From Tetraselmis striata (Eukaryota; Chlorophyta; Chlorodendrophyceae; Chlorodendrales; Chlorodendraceae), in NCBI GenBank assembly GCA_006384855.1, contig VCJN01000490.1, positions 1 through 64,000 of the forward strand: a DNA stretch of 64,000 nucleotides. Direction: 5' to 3'. The translations under genes and the position numbers were made by a program. A model generated the notes under the pieces. The model did no database searches. It was not told the DNA's origin and saw only the letters and a list, made by a program, of their open reading frames with translations. Shown here piece by piece: positions 1-12,076 of the stretch (position 1 is its first letter; each line of letters starts with the position of its first letter).

Positions 1-564
1 TCTAGGTATATTTGTCCGCAAGGGAACATCTACATATGCCAGGCGGGGGCGGGCTCTTATCTCCGGGCCAGCACGCTTTTGTACCGGAGAGCGTTGCAGA
101 TCAATACATGGCTCACTGCGACCTTCTCATGTGCTTGCTCTACCGCAGCAATCCCTATCTGCTACATACGCTAGCCGCACAACACGACCAGCTAATAGCT
201 CTGGTTGGCCACTCTTGCCCAGTGTATATTATGTTATTCACAATTGTAACTCACCCCCCTGCCCCCGCCCCCGCCCCCCCCCCCCCCCCCCCCCCGGTGC
301 TATCAGAAAGACCACCAGGCAAGCGCAGTTCACCAAGCGCCTCACGTGACCGTTGTGCCAGCTGCAAAACCAGGCAGTAATCTGAGCATAACATGTATAT
401 GGTTGTTTTAAAGTGATGAGAGATTTAAAGGCGCCCGCCACAGCCTGAAGTGCTCAGCAGCAAAAAATGTGGCACATGACTCATGCTGATGCATCACATG
501 CGTGCACCTGTCTATTGGGGAGGGACCACGCATGCACCGCTTACTTGATGAGGCAATCATCTCA
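1..564. other. intergenic, no gene recognised
   Basis: This stretch lies downstream of the SBPase gene. It holds a C homopolymer of roughly 20 nt around 275-295 preceded by CCCGCC repeats. I see no conserved protein in it, and the short open frames are shaped by the C tract. Confidence 0.5.
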
Positions 565-2213
565 TTAGAAGCGGTCCACCTCGTTGGAGTCGCCGATGCA
601 GAGAGCCGTTGCGCTGGTCGACATGCGGTGATGGGCACATCCAGGACGGAGCCGCTGTCACAGCCATCCGACGTCTTGCCGCCGGCCTTCTCGCCAGGAG
701 GCCGAGGGCGCGGCCTCGAAGGCGAGCGCGCAGCTTTGGCGAGGGAGCTCTCGGAGGTGGGGTTAGAGAAAGACGCCCTGGCCCTTGGTGAACTGCTGGT
801 ACACGTCAGGCACCAGGCCACCCAGTGTAGCGCAGGGTGAACTTGTTATCCATGTAGTGGTCAAGCAGCTTCTTGTAGCCCTCCACCTCCTTGGAGGCGC
901 GCATGTTGGCAGGGGAGAAGATCTTGCAGTCGGGGCTGATCTTGATGTCGAAGCGGCTGCAGATCCAGGGGGCAAAGGTGCCATCCGACAGCTGGCAGCC
1001 CTCGGGGGTGCACCCGTAGCTGAACTCGTACACTCCGTCATCCAGGCAGACCAGCACGGTGGTGCGCGGGCCGTACAGGGCCACGAGGGAGGTGACCTGG
1101 TCGCGACCGGTGGCGCCCAGGAGGCCATCGGCGCCGGTGCCAGACTTGCTGCCCCAGATGCCAACCATGGTGCCCACAGCCCAATTGTTGTCCACAATGG
1201 ACGAGCCGTCCAGAGGGTCCCAGCACACGGTGTACTCGCCGTTGGGGTTGCAGGGCTTCACCTCCGGCTCCTCCTCAGAGGCGCCATAGGCAATGACCTT
1301 GCTGTTCTTGCAAGCCTCCCACATGATGTTGTCAGCAATTACGTCCACGGACAGCTGGGCGTCACCGAAGGTGTTGGAGGAGCCCTCAACAGTCACCAGG
1401 GCCGAGCGGAGGGCCTCAGTGATGTCGGCGCAAGCGTCCAGCATCTCCTTGATGACATCGCGGATCATGGGGTCGGAGCACTTGCTGTTCAGCACGGTGT
1501 CGAGGTCATCATACTTGTCCTGCTTCTCCGTGTGGTGTAGAAAGACGTGCCGCTGGCGCCGTACTCGCCAAACATACGCACATCGCGCACGGCAGATACG
1601 CTCTTGGCCTGGCCAAAGGCAGCCTTGCTAGCCTGCGCGCACGTTTCAGCCGCCTGTTAGCAAGCACATATATACGGTGGCAGGGCGTAGCGCGTTCCCA
1701 GGTGAAAGCCTGCGGTTTGCGGTTCGGTTTTGCGATTGGCTTGAGTTGCAATGCAAGGGGGCGGTCAACTAACAAGTGAATGAAGCAAGCTTCCCTCGCC
1801 GTCTACCAACCGCCTGCTATACACCCTTGCATGCCACGCCACATATTTGTCGGCAGGTGCTGATGCACAACCAGCCAACTGCAAGCTACGGGTATATAAA
1901 TTTGATGTTGAAGCGCGCAGTAACGAATCGGCGGAGCATACCCGGCGCCTCAGCTGTCACTAGCTACGGCGGAAGAGCAGTGAACTATACACATCACATA
2001 CTACTCGGAAGGACTGGCAAAGGTGCGCACAAGGTCCCCTTGTTCCGCGAAGGGGAGGGGCACGCGCGACACGCGAGGTGGGGCATTCGGGCGCCGTACC
2101 GGCTGGGCGGCGCACACGACAGGCGCGCGGATCGACTTGCGAGCGGCGCCGGCCTTGGCGGGCACGATGGCTCCGGCCAGGGACGCGGCGGACTTGCTGA
2201 TAACGGCCTGCAT
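565..2213 (-). CDS. SBPase: plastid sedoheptulose-1,7-bisphosphatase, reading frame broken
   Basis: This is a Calvin-cycle phosphatase that removes phosphate from sedoheptulose-1,7-bisphosphate in the chloroplast stroma. Exon 1 (2213-2100) encodes a transit peptide starting MQAVISKSAA and ending near VVCAA, a typical plastid cleavage context. The intron 2099-1633 joins it in phase to ASKAAFGQAK and MFGEYGASGTSF. The long clean stretch 1495-835 holds the FBPase/SBPase metal-site motif DPLDGSSIVD, then YGPRTT, KIFSPANMRA and TLRYTG. The family C-terminus (GLVPDVYQQF, AGGKTSDG, GSVLDVPIT, SNEVDRF) follows down to a TAA at 567-565, but only across several one-base frame changes near 1535, 834, 770, 737 and 620. 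The family assignment is firm. Whether the breaks are sequencing errors or pseudogene decay cannot be decided here. Confidence 0.85.
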
Positions 2214-3464
2214 CTTGTCGAGGGAGTTAATAGGGTGGGGTACAGGTGGTTGAGGGGACAACGGGGGAAGTGAGCAGTGGAGCATGGCTCGCGGCCTGTT
2301 GTCGTCCCCAGCCTAGCAGCGGCTGCGCGAGTGCGCCGAGTTGCGGAACGCACGTCGCACGCAGGGCGGCTCAGGATAATGCCGGGGCATCACCGTCCAC
2401 CCATCTCTGCCAGCGTGTATTGGCTAATTAGTAGATAGTACTTATTCGCTGACTTGGAAGTATTCCCTGATGATGATAACGGGAGATCGCTCTACGATTT
2501 ATCAGTTTTCGCGGTCAGGATTCGTGACTGCAACAATACTTTATTCAAGAGGAGCAGAGGATGCAAGCCAGGTACTCGCAGCGAAAACGACCAGGTTCTG
2601 GCCGGGTATTTCCATTTTGCTTCAGATGATTACATGTGCTAGATTCCATTTTGCTTCAGATCATGTGCGGAATATCTACCTGATGATGTATTGGGATTAA
2701 TATGACCGACGATGAGAGTACCTGCACCATGCGCATGATATGGATTCGTGATGATGCACATGGATTAATATGGAGGGTACGTAAATCTTGCTATATATGT
2801 ATAACAACTCCAAGGACGATTTAATGACTCTAACTAAATCCTTATAACAAACGCGTGAAATGTAATAAAGGATATAAATTTAAATGATATCTACATTTAT
2901 GTAGATACCATCAGCTCTATTACATGAGCTAGCAGCAGAAGGCGATATCGGAAATCACCAAAATAAAAGGCAATCAGAAAGGTCCTCTACAGCGACTGCG
3001 GGGTATATACCATCAGCTCTATACTACTGTTAATTAATACTGGCTTTATACTATTCCAGCTCTATAGTCGCTATATTATAAACAGCAGCGCAATCAAGGA
3101 AACTTCTTATTCATCAGATCAAACGCGTGCTATACAGGGTATGCGCCGCCTGCCTGGTATGCGCCCGCACCGCCTCGAGAATTTAGGTCTTTTGTAGGGT
3201 ACAACCCACGCCGCCGCCCCGTCGTCCATTTGTCGGCGCATCAACCAAGTCCCCGCCGACACCGCCGCCCGGTACACCGATGCTGCGCTATTGCTGCACT
3301 GCCTGCAACAGTCACGGCCACACGAGAGCAGCGTCACGCCTCGTTTCATTATAGAGCACCGCTGTGAACCTGGAAATTTCGACGACAGCGGCCAGACCCA
3401 GCTGACCCGCTGCAACTTCGCCCGAAGGGCGCCTAACATTAGATAACTCTCTCGCGAGGCGGGA
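2214..3464. other. AT-rich intergenic region between divergent genes
   Basis: This is the shared upstream region of the divergent SBPase (-) and Acl4-like (+) genes. It is much more AT-rich than its neighbours. It contains a short duplicated phrase (TTCCATTTTGCTTCAGAT at 2609 and 2644), a palindromic ATCTACAT...ATGTAGAT near 2888-2908, and a segment around 2920-2962 that recurs near 19,040. I see no gene. Confidence 0.5.
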
Positions 3465-5055
3465 ATGGGTGGGAGCGCTAGGCAGCGGCCCACCAAGCCG
3501 AAACGAAAAGGCAAGACAAAAGTCAAGCAGCGCGATGTCGCTAGCCCTGAGGTGCTGTACGAGCGTGCGCAAGATGCGCTGACGCGGGAGGAGTACGAGA
3601 CAGCACTGAGTCTGCTGAAGACAGCTGTTGAGTTAGACCCAAACAACACAGAAATCAACGACGCCTACGGATGCTTGCTGGCAGAGTGCGGGCAGACAGA
3701 GGAGGCAGTGGCTGCACTCAGGCGCTCTGTCACCGTCTCGCCGAATGCTGGACATGAGAAGTACTTATACCTCGGGCAGCTTCTCGCTGGGCAGGAAGCT
3801 GTCAACGCGGTGGCGAAGGGGGTGGAGATACTGGAGCATCAGCTGCATCAGATGGTGCGCCACTGGCTCCAAGCCGCCTTGCTGGCGCTGCTGCCGCTGA
3901 CTGTGACATCCCTGAATGACGTCGATCCGTATCCATTCCAGCTGAAGTGATAGGCCATGGTTGACGCTTCCGTTGCCAATCCATTCACCAGGCAGGAGAT
4001 GCAGATGAGTGGGATACTGAGGAGATTGCAGAGGAGCTCTCCCGTGCGCTATGTAGCCAAGTGCGGCAGCCTCTGATGCGGTCTAGGTGGTGCATGAGTT
4101 ACGTAATATCTGCCACTGAGCATCAAGCCATCGGTCATCAACCACGGACTGCTTTGCTGCTGATAACTGCCAGGCGGAGTTGCTGCTGAACGGATCACAA
4201 GAAGTTGATGCGGTGGGGCTGGAAGTGGAGTCATTGCTGGCTCGGGCGTCAGACATCGATGGCTCCAACCCAGAGCCATGGCAGGCGCGGTCCCTTTTCT
4301 CTAGTACCGCCAAGCTGCCTTGTGTGCATAATGTATCCTCCGAGCTGACTCCTGTTACCGGGAAATCCGTTCTACAGGTGCTGTGCAGCTTGCGTGTTGA
4401 GCAAGGGCGCCCCGATGAGGCGCTCGCGATGCTCCGGAAGTCCATCGGTTTGTGGTTCACCGCACGGGCGCATGACAGCGACACAGCGGATGGGGACGGA
4501 GAGCAAGCAGGGGAGGAGGTGCCGGAGGGGGGTTCTGCCGATGAAGACAGCGACATGGACGAGGACGGCGAGGATGATAACACCCCCTCATACGAGTTTC
4601 GGATAGAGACTGTGAAGCTGCTGCTGGAACTGGACGAGACAACTGACCAGGCTCTAGAGGTGACCTCTCCCCACCGCTGATCACTTGTCCGCTCCCCCTT
4701 CACACATGTTCCTGTCCAAGGCCTGCGAGCTCTGACACCGTGTTGCCGGACCTTACTCACCGATGCAGATAATTGTGCGGTTGCTGTCAGAGAACGACAG
4801 CGTTCCCGACACCTGGCACCTTTACGCAATGTGCCTGCATGCGAGCGGACAGTTTGATGATGCACTGAAGGCGGTAGAGGACGGCAGAATGGTGGGCGAC
4901 CTCGCAATTTTTTCCAAGCGTGCGTGTGTGTCGGGGGATGCATGGCTGATGGCCCTTCATTGTATCAGGTGTGCAAGAAAATGGGGATGCCGCAGGATGA
5001 TGTCGTCATGCAATCGTTTGCAGAGCTCCAGGAATCGATCCAGGCAAGCTTCTGA
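3465..5055 (+). CDS. Acl4-type TPR protein (putative chaperone of ribosomal protein uL4)
   Basis: This is a tetratricopeptide-repeat protein of the Acl4 type. In yeast, Acl4 binds newly made ribosomal protein L4 and escorts it into the nucleus. I infer six exons, all phase 0: 3465-3854, 3992-4060, 4174-4284, 4378-4659, 4769-4891 and 4969-5055, giving about 353 residues. The start follows a basic N-terminus (MGGSARQRPTKPKRKGK). TPR units are visible at residues ~30-95 (ALSLLKTAVELDPNN), and the family phrases YLGQL, ALCSQAELLL, SNPEPWQ, QGRPDEALAML and SYEFRIETVKLLLELDE follow in the expected order. An acidic stretch sits at 4540-4590. Intron 3 (4285-4377) would use a GC donor, but it is 93 nt and open, so it could be retained in frame. 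The frame is intact throughout. Its 3' end faces that of MTR3. Confidence 0.75.
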
Positions 5056-5245
5056 AAGCTAAAGCATTGTTAGCCCCCATAGCGATTCCTAATATGCCAA
5101 TTTCGGGTGCACATGATACTGACAAACCACTGTCTGTGTGCAGGAGTGCATCTCCGGGAAGTAGTGCCATGCTGAGGCACGCCAGCCAGCATAATCGGAG
5201 GAACATTTTAGCGTGGGACTTGAAGTTTCCGGCCGGCGAGTGTGT

Positions 5246-5250
5246 TTACA
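5246..5250 (-). other. probable poly(A) signal TGTAA for the MTR3 gene
   Basis: On the minus strand TGTAA lies about 90 nt beyond the MTR3 stop codon. TGTAA is the usual polyadenylation signal of chlorophyte algae. Confidence 0.4.
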
Positions 5251-5339
5251 GCACTAGAGAGACAGCTCAGGCCTTTAAATGCTTCCGCAGCCCCACTTTG
5301 CCGCGCAATTACCTGGAGGGCGAAGGCACGTGCAGCGCA

Positions 5340-6802
5340 TCAGGCGCCCTCCAGGCAGTGGTCCCGCAGGCACTCGCGCATGGCGACATCCAGCTGGGCG
5401 CACCCCGCTTGGCACAGGTCCAAGGCCGCGTTGATCTTTGTCTGTGTCCACTGGCCTTGCATCACAAACTCGGTGATTCTATTCAGCTTTGGCATCTGCG
5501 CAAGCAGCATCCCCCCCTGCTCCACAGCCTCCTCGGCCAGAGACGAGTCCAGCAGCAGCTCATCATTCACAATGCTCTGAGAACGGACATATCACACCGC
5601 GGTCAGCCTACCAAATCATGCGGCCTCTCACGCCTTCTCACGACATCACCTGGCGCGATGGCAGCGAGTCTTCCTGCTGGGGACATACACATCGAGCCGG
5701 GCAATTGGGACAATCATCGCATCGAGCACATAGAGCGGCAGCGGAAGCGTACCACGCGGCATGCTGCAACCAGGTCATAGAGCTCTACTCCCGCGATGGC
5801 CAGCGCCACAGAAGCCGCAGAGACCGCTACCGCCAGGTCCTGATTGGCCAAGTAGTAGCAGCACCGGGGTTCAGTCCGGCCAGGACGCGCCCAAAACACG
5901 GCAGAGAGGGCGCATGATCTACTGCTACATACGAGTACTTCCATCAACAGGCCAGGGCTGCGTACCGATCCCCCAGACTCCAGAATAGTGACGTAAACAT
6001 CCACGACTGCCTTCGGAAAGGTGTGGCATTGCACCGATGGCTCCAACGCCCGGTTGAGCAGCAGCGACAGGTCGCGCTCCTCAGCTGTCTGGGGCGAAAA
6101 GCACACCGCGGTGGCAGGGTGAGAAACCATGCAGCGCCAGCATGAGCTCTCACCCAACCCGGAACCTGGTTGTCACGCGCGCATACCTGCCCTGCCGTGC
6201 CCCTGACCCCCGTGGAGAATGTAGCGTACTTCACATCTACCTGCAGCCGCCCCTTTTCGCTGAATGTTGACCTGCGGTCCGAGGCTCGTGGCCCATAGCT
6301 GTGCAGCGGCAAAACACAAGTTTGCGACAGGGGCAGATGCAGCTGCGAAGCGTGTACACACGCAGACTTGCTGGAGCTCAGCAGAGGCAGTCAATGCCGG
6401 TGCTCAGCGAAAGGGGGCCACGGTGGCCGTATGGAAAAGCCACTCACATTGCAACCATCAGCTTCGTCGAGTCAAATTCCGCATACACCGAGCCCGTGGC
6501 CCGTGACAGGGAGCCAGGGTTGATAACTGTATGCCGCAGCGCCAACTTGCTCAGTGAACATGTTTCCAACCATTGCACAATAAAAAAGACCAATCCACCC
6601 AACCGCAGGCAATTCATGCCATATTCAGCCCGGATATCTGTGGCATATCATACTGCCAGGGTTGCAGCGTGTTACTAGGGGCAGGGGACTCACACACGCT
6701 TCGGAACTGCTCGCAACTTCGTTGGTCCAGCCTGACACCCTGGAACACCGCCTGCGCGGGAGCAGGACTGGGCACCCAGGGCACTGATTTCACCGCGTCC
6801 AT
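5340..6802 (-). CDS. MTR3: exosome core subunit MTR3/EXOSC6 (RNase PH-like)
   Basis: This is a non-catalytic RNase PH-fold subunit of the RNA exosome ring, which processes and degrades RNA in nucleus and cytoplasm. Exons on the minus strand: 6802-~6697, ~6556-6448, 6298-6187, 6088-5966, 5839-5753 and 5576-5340. The spliced product of about 255 residues reads through family landmarks: VRLDQRS, GSVYAEFDSTKLMVAIYGPR, EKGRLQVDVKY, LLNRALEPSV, FPKAVVDVYVTILESGGS, DLAVAVSAASVALAIAGVELYDLV and finally a C-terminal domain starting SIVNDELLLDSS. Length matches human EXOSC6 (272 residues). An upstream ATG at 6871 is also in frame. The exon 1-2 junction has two possible placements. MTR3 fits better than RRP41 because of the C-terminal pattern LLDSSLAEEA...LNRITEF. 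Confidence 0.8.
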
Positions 6803-7807
6803 TGCCTTCGCTGTGCCTGGCAAAACTCCGGCTCGCGTTATGTATCCACAAGAAGTTCTCCTGTGCGGCACTGTCCCCTAGCCTGCCGTCACCTCACCGC
6901 ACCGTGGGCTGAGGTAGAGCAGCGGGAGTATCGGCGTCGGTGTATAGCTGCACGACCCAGTCGCCACTGGTATGGGCTGTCCAGAGCAGCGGTACTTTGC
7001 CGAGCTCCTCCCCGAGTACGAAAAATGCGGAAGTGGACGTATTATATATCACGAATAACACTACAAGATGCGTCGTGGGTGAACTACGCACCTGGCGCCT
7101 CGGCCTCTTCCGCCGCCCATCGGCCATGGGCCATCGTCGGCTCATCAGCCGCTTGATGATGCGGTTATGGCGACTAGCCGCTAGTGAAGGCGGCGCTTGC
7201 GGACAGGGCGGTCGTGAGCTCATGCGTAGGGTATATCCAGGCGTATACCCTGCAACCCTTAGTCGCTATAAAATTGGGACGCCGCCGCCGGCCGATGAGG
7301 ATTATATCCTCGCATATAAAAATGCGATCATCAAATATATCCGAACAATCAGAGAAATGACTGAAAAATATCCTGGCTCGACCTACCCCGCCCCGCGTAC
7401 GAGTATATCATGGAACAGCATCCAATGGGAGTCCTCATCATGCTGACGAAGCCCGCGTCCCCAATTCCTGAATTACACAGATTATGACCGACAAATTCTG
7501 TCAGTTTTGGCGGGGCGGCCAGCGCAGGCATCCGGGCGGGCACAGCCAGGGCGGGCATCCGCGCCGCCAGCGTCAGCGAAACTCACGACAGCAGCGACGC
7601 CGGGCGGCACGGGCTTGATTTGGCTGATCCAGCATCCATCCCCGGGGGTAGTAGCGCGCGAGCGGCGCCCGCCCTGGGGACCACGAACCGTGACTTCCCA
7701 CTGCCATAGAGGGCGATTGACGTGGGCTGGGCTTGATACTCGCTTGCGACTTAAGCAGGACACATCACACTCACCTTTCCAACTTGCTGCCGGTCGAGCG
7801 CTCCGCC
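6803..7807. other. bidirectional promoter region between MTR3 and SRP68
   Basis: MTR3 (-) and SRP68 (+) start about 1 kb apart, head to head. The middle (7010-7400) is AT-rich, with several TATA-like strings (TATATATC, GGTATATCC, GCTATAAAAT). An open frame at 6940-7446 is not recognisable and probably fortuitous. Confidence 0.4.
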
Positions 7808-10044
7808 ATGGAACCCGAAGAGGCGGTGCAGGAGGAGGCGGCGGCTCCGCTGCCGCTGATAAGCGCCGCGCTGCTCCTCCACGTGCGCCAGGTGCAGGCC
7901 GAGCACGGACTCAAGCATACCGACTACAAGAGATACAGGCACGCCTGGGCTCCCCACACTTCCCGCGTAGGGGCTGATGCAACGCAGACGGGCGGCAGTG
8001 CACCTTGTAGCGGCCCGCGGGCGAAGTTAAACGCGCGATGATACTCACGCAACCCGGGCGCTGCGTGTCCAGGCACTACTGCGCCAAGAGGCTGCGCAAG
8101 CTCTACTCCGGGCTCAAGATTCTGCACGGCAGAGGCCGCTATCAGAAGCGGGAATTGCTCCCTGAACACTACCTGTCTGAACGGTACGCACTGTGACAGC
8201 GGCACGCAGCTCTCCAGTTGATGGATGCTTCCATTCTGATAGTTGACGAGTGGACGCTGATCCTGCGCCATCACCCCCGCATACACCAAACGCCAGGCAC
8301 CTCCACGTGCCCCTCGTAAATGCGGAGCGTGCTTGGGCGACCGCCATGGAGATGAAGCACCAAGATGAGCAGCTGGCGCCGAAGGCGAAGCACTACATGA
8401 CGCTGAAGCTGCGGAAGGCCGTAAAATGGGCGGAGGAGCTGGCACGGGTGGCCAACGCGCGGTGGGTTGGTGCAGCCCAGGTCTTACATCGTAGTTTCCG
8501 ATGCTGCTGCTGCTCCTGGCTTGCTGCTAGTGCCCCTGCCGGTGCTGCGGCGGCCGCCACAGCAATTTTGTGTTGTTGGAACGCTTTGAATCTGCCAATT
8601 CCACCGTTATCTGCCGACAGGCTGACAGCGGGGAGGTTTCTCCATACTGCGCAGGTGTGATGCCAAAACAGCACTAGAAGCGGAATCTTATGCCGCGATG
8701 ATGGCCGGCACGCTGCATGTGGAGAACGGGACCGACTACAGATCCGCTCTGAAGAAGTTCCAGCGCGCCGAGTACCCCCCCCCCCCCCCCCCCCTCCCTA
8801 TCCCGTCATCTGGTGTGCGCTCCGTGATGGTGATGCGACGCGGCGAGGACGTGCCTTACTAGGGGCGTCTGTGCGTCCTGCAGGATCATCCTGCAGGAGC
8901 TGGTGGCTGGGGGCACCTTTGAGCAGCAGAGTGTGTGCCGGGGCCACCTGAAGGAGCTGGAGCCAAACATCCGCTTCTGCCGCTACCAGATGGAGCGGGA
9001 CGGCAGCTCCCAGGTGAGTGTGCGCCATGCTGGAGACCGTGGGCCCAAGGAAGCTCTTTGGCGATACCTGTATGCCGGAATCGGCTATGTGATTGGCGGA
9101 GTCCATGGGGGCGTGACCAAGCCCTCTCGGCAGAACTACGCCGGAGCTGTCTGGTGTCCCACTCCCAGAAGAGCGAGCTGCTCATTAACAGCTATGCCTG
9201 CCGTGCTCGTGTAGGATGGCCCAACCACTCCACTGAGCCCCAACATAAAGGCCCTGAAAAAGCGCCTGGCGACGATGGACACGGACCAGGAGCAGCAGAG
9301 CGGATCCGGGCCCGGGAAGGCCGCCTCCACGTTCACCTGGCGCGGCTCGACCTACCAGCTCAACTCTGAGAAGGTGCCCTGAACCGCGCGTACTGCTGGC
9401 GCTGGTCTCCGGACCAAGCCAAGCCTCCGCACTTCCCCCAACCCCTTGTCGCTCCCATGTAACTCACAGCGCTGCGGTGGCTGCGCAGGTCAGCACTCAG
9501 ATAGCTGCCGCCGATGAGCTCCTGGAGAGCATCAAGGTGAGCTGCCGCACAGCGGTCATGCGCCACCTTCTGCCCGCGCGTCGCCCTTCGTGCGCTTACT
9601 CCCTCGGCAACGGATGCCTGCAGGATGTCATGAAGACGGACGTGCAGCCCGATCCCCGGATCGCCATGTACGACAAGGCTATCAGCCTCTACAATGACGC
9701 GCGCCACCTGGTGCACACCACGTACATCACCAACGACTCCTCCATCGCGGAAGTCAGGGTAGGCCCATGACGTCCCGGCGGTGTGCTCGCGGCTGGTTGG
9801 GTCGACCCTGTGTGGATGGCTCTCTCGCCCTCTGACACCGGCGCCCTGCAGGACGACGCCCAGAACCTGGTGACCGCCCTCAGAGGGCGCAGGGTGGAGC
9901 TGCAGCTGAGCCGCGCGAGGTGCGCCATCAGCGACGCACGGGAGAGGTTGCGGATCCAGCAGATGCGCACCTTGTCCGGCCGTGCAGCCACAGCTCCCGC
10001 CGCGCAGCAAACCCCGGCAGCCCCCAAGGCGGTACGTTTCGTTT

Positions 10045-10123
<79 letters not shown>

Positions 10124-11211
10124 TCCCATTCCCATTCCCATGCCCATGCTCATGCCAGTGCCTGGGCTTGCTTTGTTTGGCGGCCGAGGGGCGCTCCGGC
10201 AGGCTTTCTGATGCTCATTGTGTGATGCTGTAGGCAAAGCAGCGCCCCCTCAAGGCGGAGGACGTGGCGCGCTTGTATGACGGGATGGAGAGCCTACTGG
10301 GTGAACTGTCAGAGCTGGCGAGCCACCTGTCCGCTGTCGAGGTACGCCGGGGTGCTCCCCGGGTGGCACAGCAGCAGCGGTGAGCCCGTGCCGCTGCCCG
10401 CGGCATTTGCGTCTTGATGTTGACCCGCTGACGAGACTCACCGCGGTGCGCAGAGTGAGCAGCTCACCGAGGAGTGCCTGGCACAAACAGAGGCCGCCAA
10501 GGCCGGGCAGATGCTGTATGTGGCCGCAGCCTGCATGCACCGCGGCAAGTACAAGGCCGCCGTCTCCGCCGCTCAGCAGGCCGCTGACAAGTCCCAGGCT
10601 GCAAGGTCCATGCTGGAGGTGCGCCATCGGCCAGCACCAGCCCTGCTTGCAGCGCTGTAGCTTCCCGTCGACCCGCCATTGAGGCCGCTGGGCCCTGCAG
10701 GACATCCGCAGAACAGACAGCTCCCTCCTGGAGGAGCTGGTCGCGGTCGAGAAGCAGGCGGGCGCCATGGCCAGCCTCTCTGTTGCGGAGTTCTACAGCG
10801 CATCCGCCGCGACCGCCGACGCCATGAAGTTCGGGCAGCTCAATCTCAAGGGCGCCTCGGCGACTTCGGGCTCCGGGCCCGGGACTTGCCTGGAGGGAGC
10901 GCTGGATAAGTGGAAGGTGCGCTGTGCCCTGCTCGCGGATGCCCCGGCATGCGCTTGCGGACGGGCAGTGTCCACCCCAGCCATTTGGCTCGCACTGACC
11001 ACTGTCCCACGCTGTGTGTCGATCGCAGGCATTTACCGGGGAGGGCAAGGGCGGCAACCACATCTACGCGCAGGGGCTCACTCCGATTCCGGTGCGGCCG
11101 TTCACGCTGGACGCGGCCCTGAACTACGTGGAGATGCCCGCGTTTGACGACCTCTACGCCAAGACCACCGAGAAGAAGAGCACATTCTCCAGGCTGTTTG
11201 GCTGGTCCTGA
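7808..11211 (+). CDS. SRP68: signal recognition particle subunit SRP68
   Basis: SRP68 binds the SRP RNA together with SRP72 and helps target secretory proteins to the ER. The start ATG is at 7808. Exons I can place: 7808-7938, 8073-8183, 8297-8461, 8655-8771, 8884-9013, then pieces from about 9250 (ALKKRLATMDTD, WRGSTYQLNSEK), 9490, 9624, 9852 (to 10030), ~10234, 10453, 10701 and 11030-11211. Conserved phrases include HGLKHTDYKRYRHYCAKRLR, LVNAERAWATAMEMK, DAKTALEAESYAAM, LEPNIRFCRYQM, RLYDGMESLLGEL and the C-terminal domain around LNYVEMPAFDDL...SRLFGWS. The frame is intact wherever exons can be joined. The exon in 9014-9250 is not resolved. Intron 1 (7939-8072) appears to use a GC donor. 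The gene is tail-to-tail with the ELF4-like gene. Confidence 0.9.
8775..8794 (+). repeat. poly(C) tract just after an SRP68 5' splice site
   Basis: Twenty C residues begin three nucleotides after the GT of the donor at 8772, so the intron starts GTA followed by the C run. It is one of many sense-strand C tracts in introns of this window. Confidence 0.9.
10046..10156 (+). repeat. hexanucleotide array (CCCATG)n in an SRP68 intron
   Basis: About 18 tandem copies of CCCATG, with three CCCATT variants near the 3' side, fill most of the intron between the exon ending AAPKA (10030) and the next exon at ~10234. The frame is open on both strands only because of the repeat. Confidence 0.95.
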
Positions 11212-12076
11212 GCATCAGAACCAAACTGCTGCGAAACTGCATTTGGGTTGCGCCGCCTGCGTGCATTTGCCGGGCGCGGGAACGCCCCTCGCGATCAGAC
11301 CGACCGAATGGGCACCTTGGCAGCAGTTGAGGACACTCGTGTAAGGACCGCTACAGCCCTTTGCACTGTAGTTTATGAGCCTGCTGGTGTTGCTGAAAAT
11401 AACCTCATGGGGGACGAGGAGGGGTACACGCCACATACACTGCTTTTTAAGGCTGAAGTCACGCATGACTGGAAGGGCGCGTGCGCGATCACCCTGATGC
11501 TCACAGCACTGCCACTCAACACAAACATCATGCTGCTACTGGATGGTGCAGACGTGCAGACGTCGGCAGTATGCATATATGCGGCGGGGGACGCAGTGCA
11601 TGGGGAGGAGGAACACCCTGACAAACAGTTTGCTGTGGGCCATTGCCTTTGATATTATCCTTGTACTCTGACTTTGAGTTACACTGGTACAATGCTGCTA
11701 CACATAGGATAGATGGTCTAGGATAGATGGTCTTGAGAAGCTCACACTGCTGAGGGTAAGGGCGAGCATGGCATTGCTAGTTCCATGCCATCCCATGCCA
11801 TATACTGGGCAGTACATGTGGCAGTTGGGAGGGTCCTGGCCGGAGCGTGGTGAGCGCCCCACTTGCCGGGCCTCTTGTTTTTTGGTTTAATCCGGGAACT
11901 TTGGCTACCAGCCAGGGAATGGGATCCCCTTTCCTCAGACCCTGGTCGATTCGGCAACCTCATCTGCATTCCGTGTCTCCCTTCCCGCGGGTCGGCTTCC
12001 TTCTTGGGCGATCCTGCCCTATGCACGCTAACGCATGTACTCCCCATCATGCCACGCTGGGAACCGGTACGTTCAT
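11212..12076. other. 3' regions of SRP68 and the ELF4-like gene
   Basis: This is the convergent intergenic space. TGTAA at 11340-11344 lies about 130 nt after the SRP68 stop and is a likely poly(A) signal. An open frame at 11311-11652 (MGTLAAVEDTRVR...) has reasonable composition but no family I recognise. It could be 3' UTR. TTACA at 11675-11681 could be the minus-strand TGTAA of the ELF4-like gene. Confidence 0.4.

Noticed and set aside
408..821. Separate minus-strand gene downstream of SBPase
   Set aside because: Its frame contains pieces of the SBPase C-terminus (GSVLDVPIT). It is the same gene after frame breaks.
9783..10237. ORFs with (PMPM)n, (HAHA)n and (MGMG)n repeats
   Set aside because: Shadows of the CCCATG intron repeat of SRP68 in other frames.
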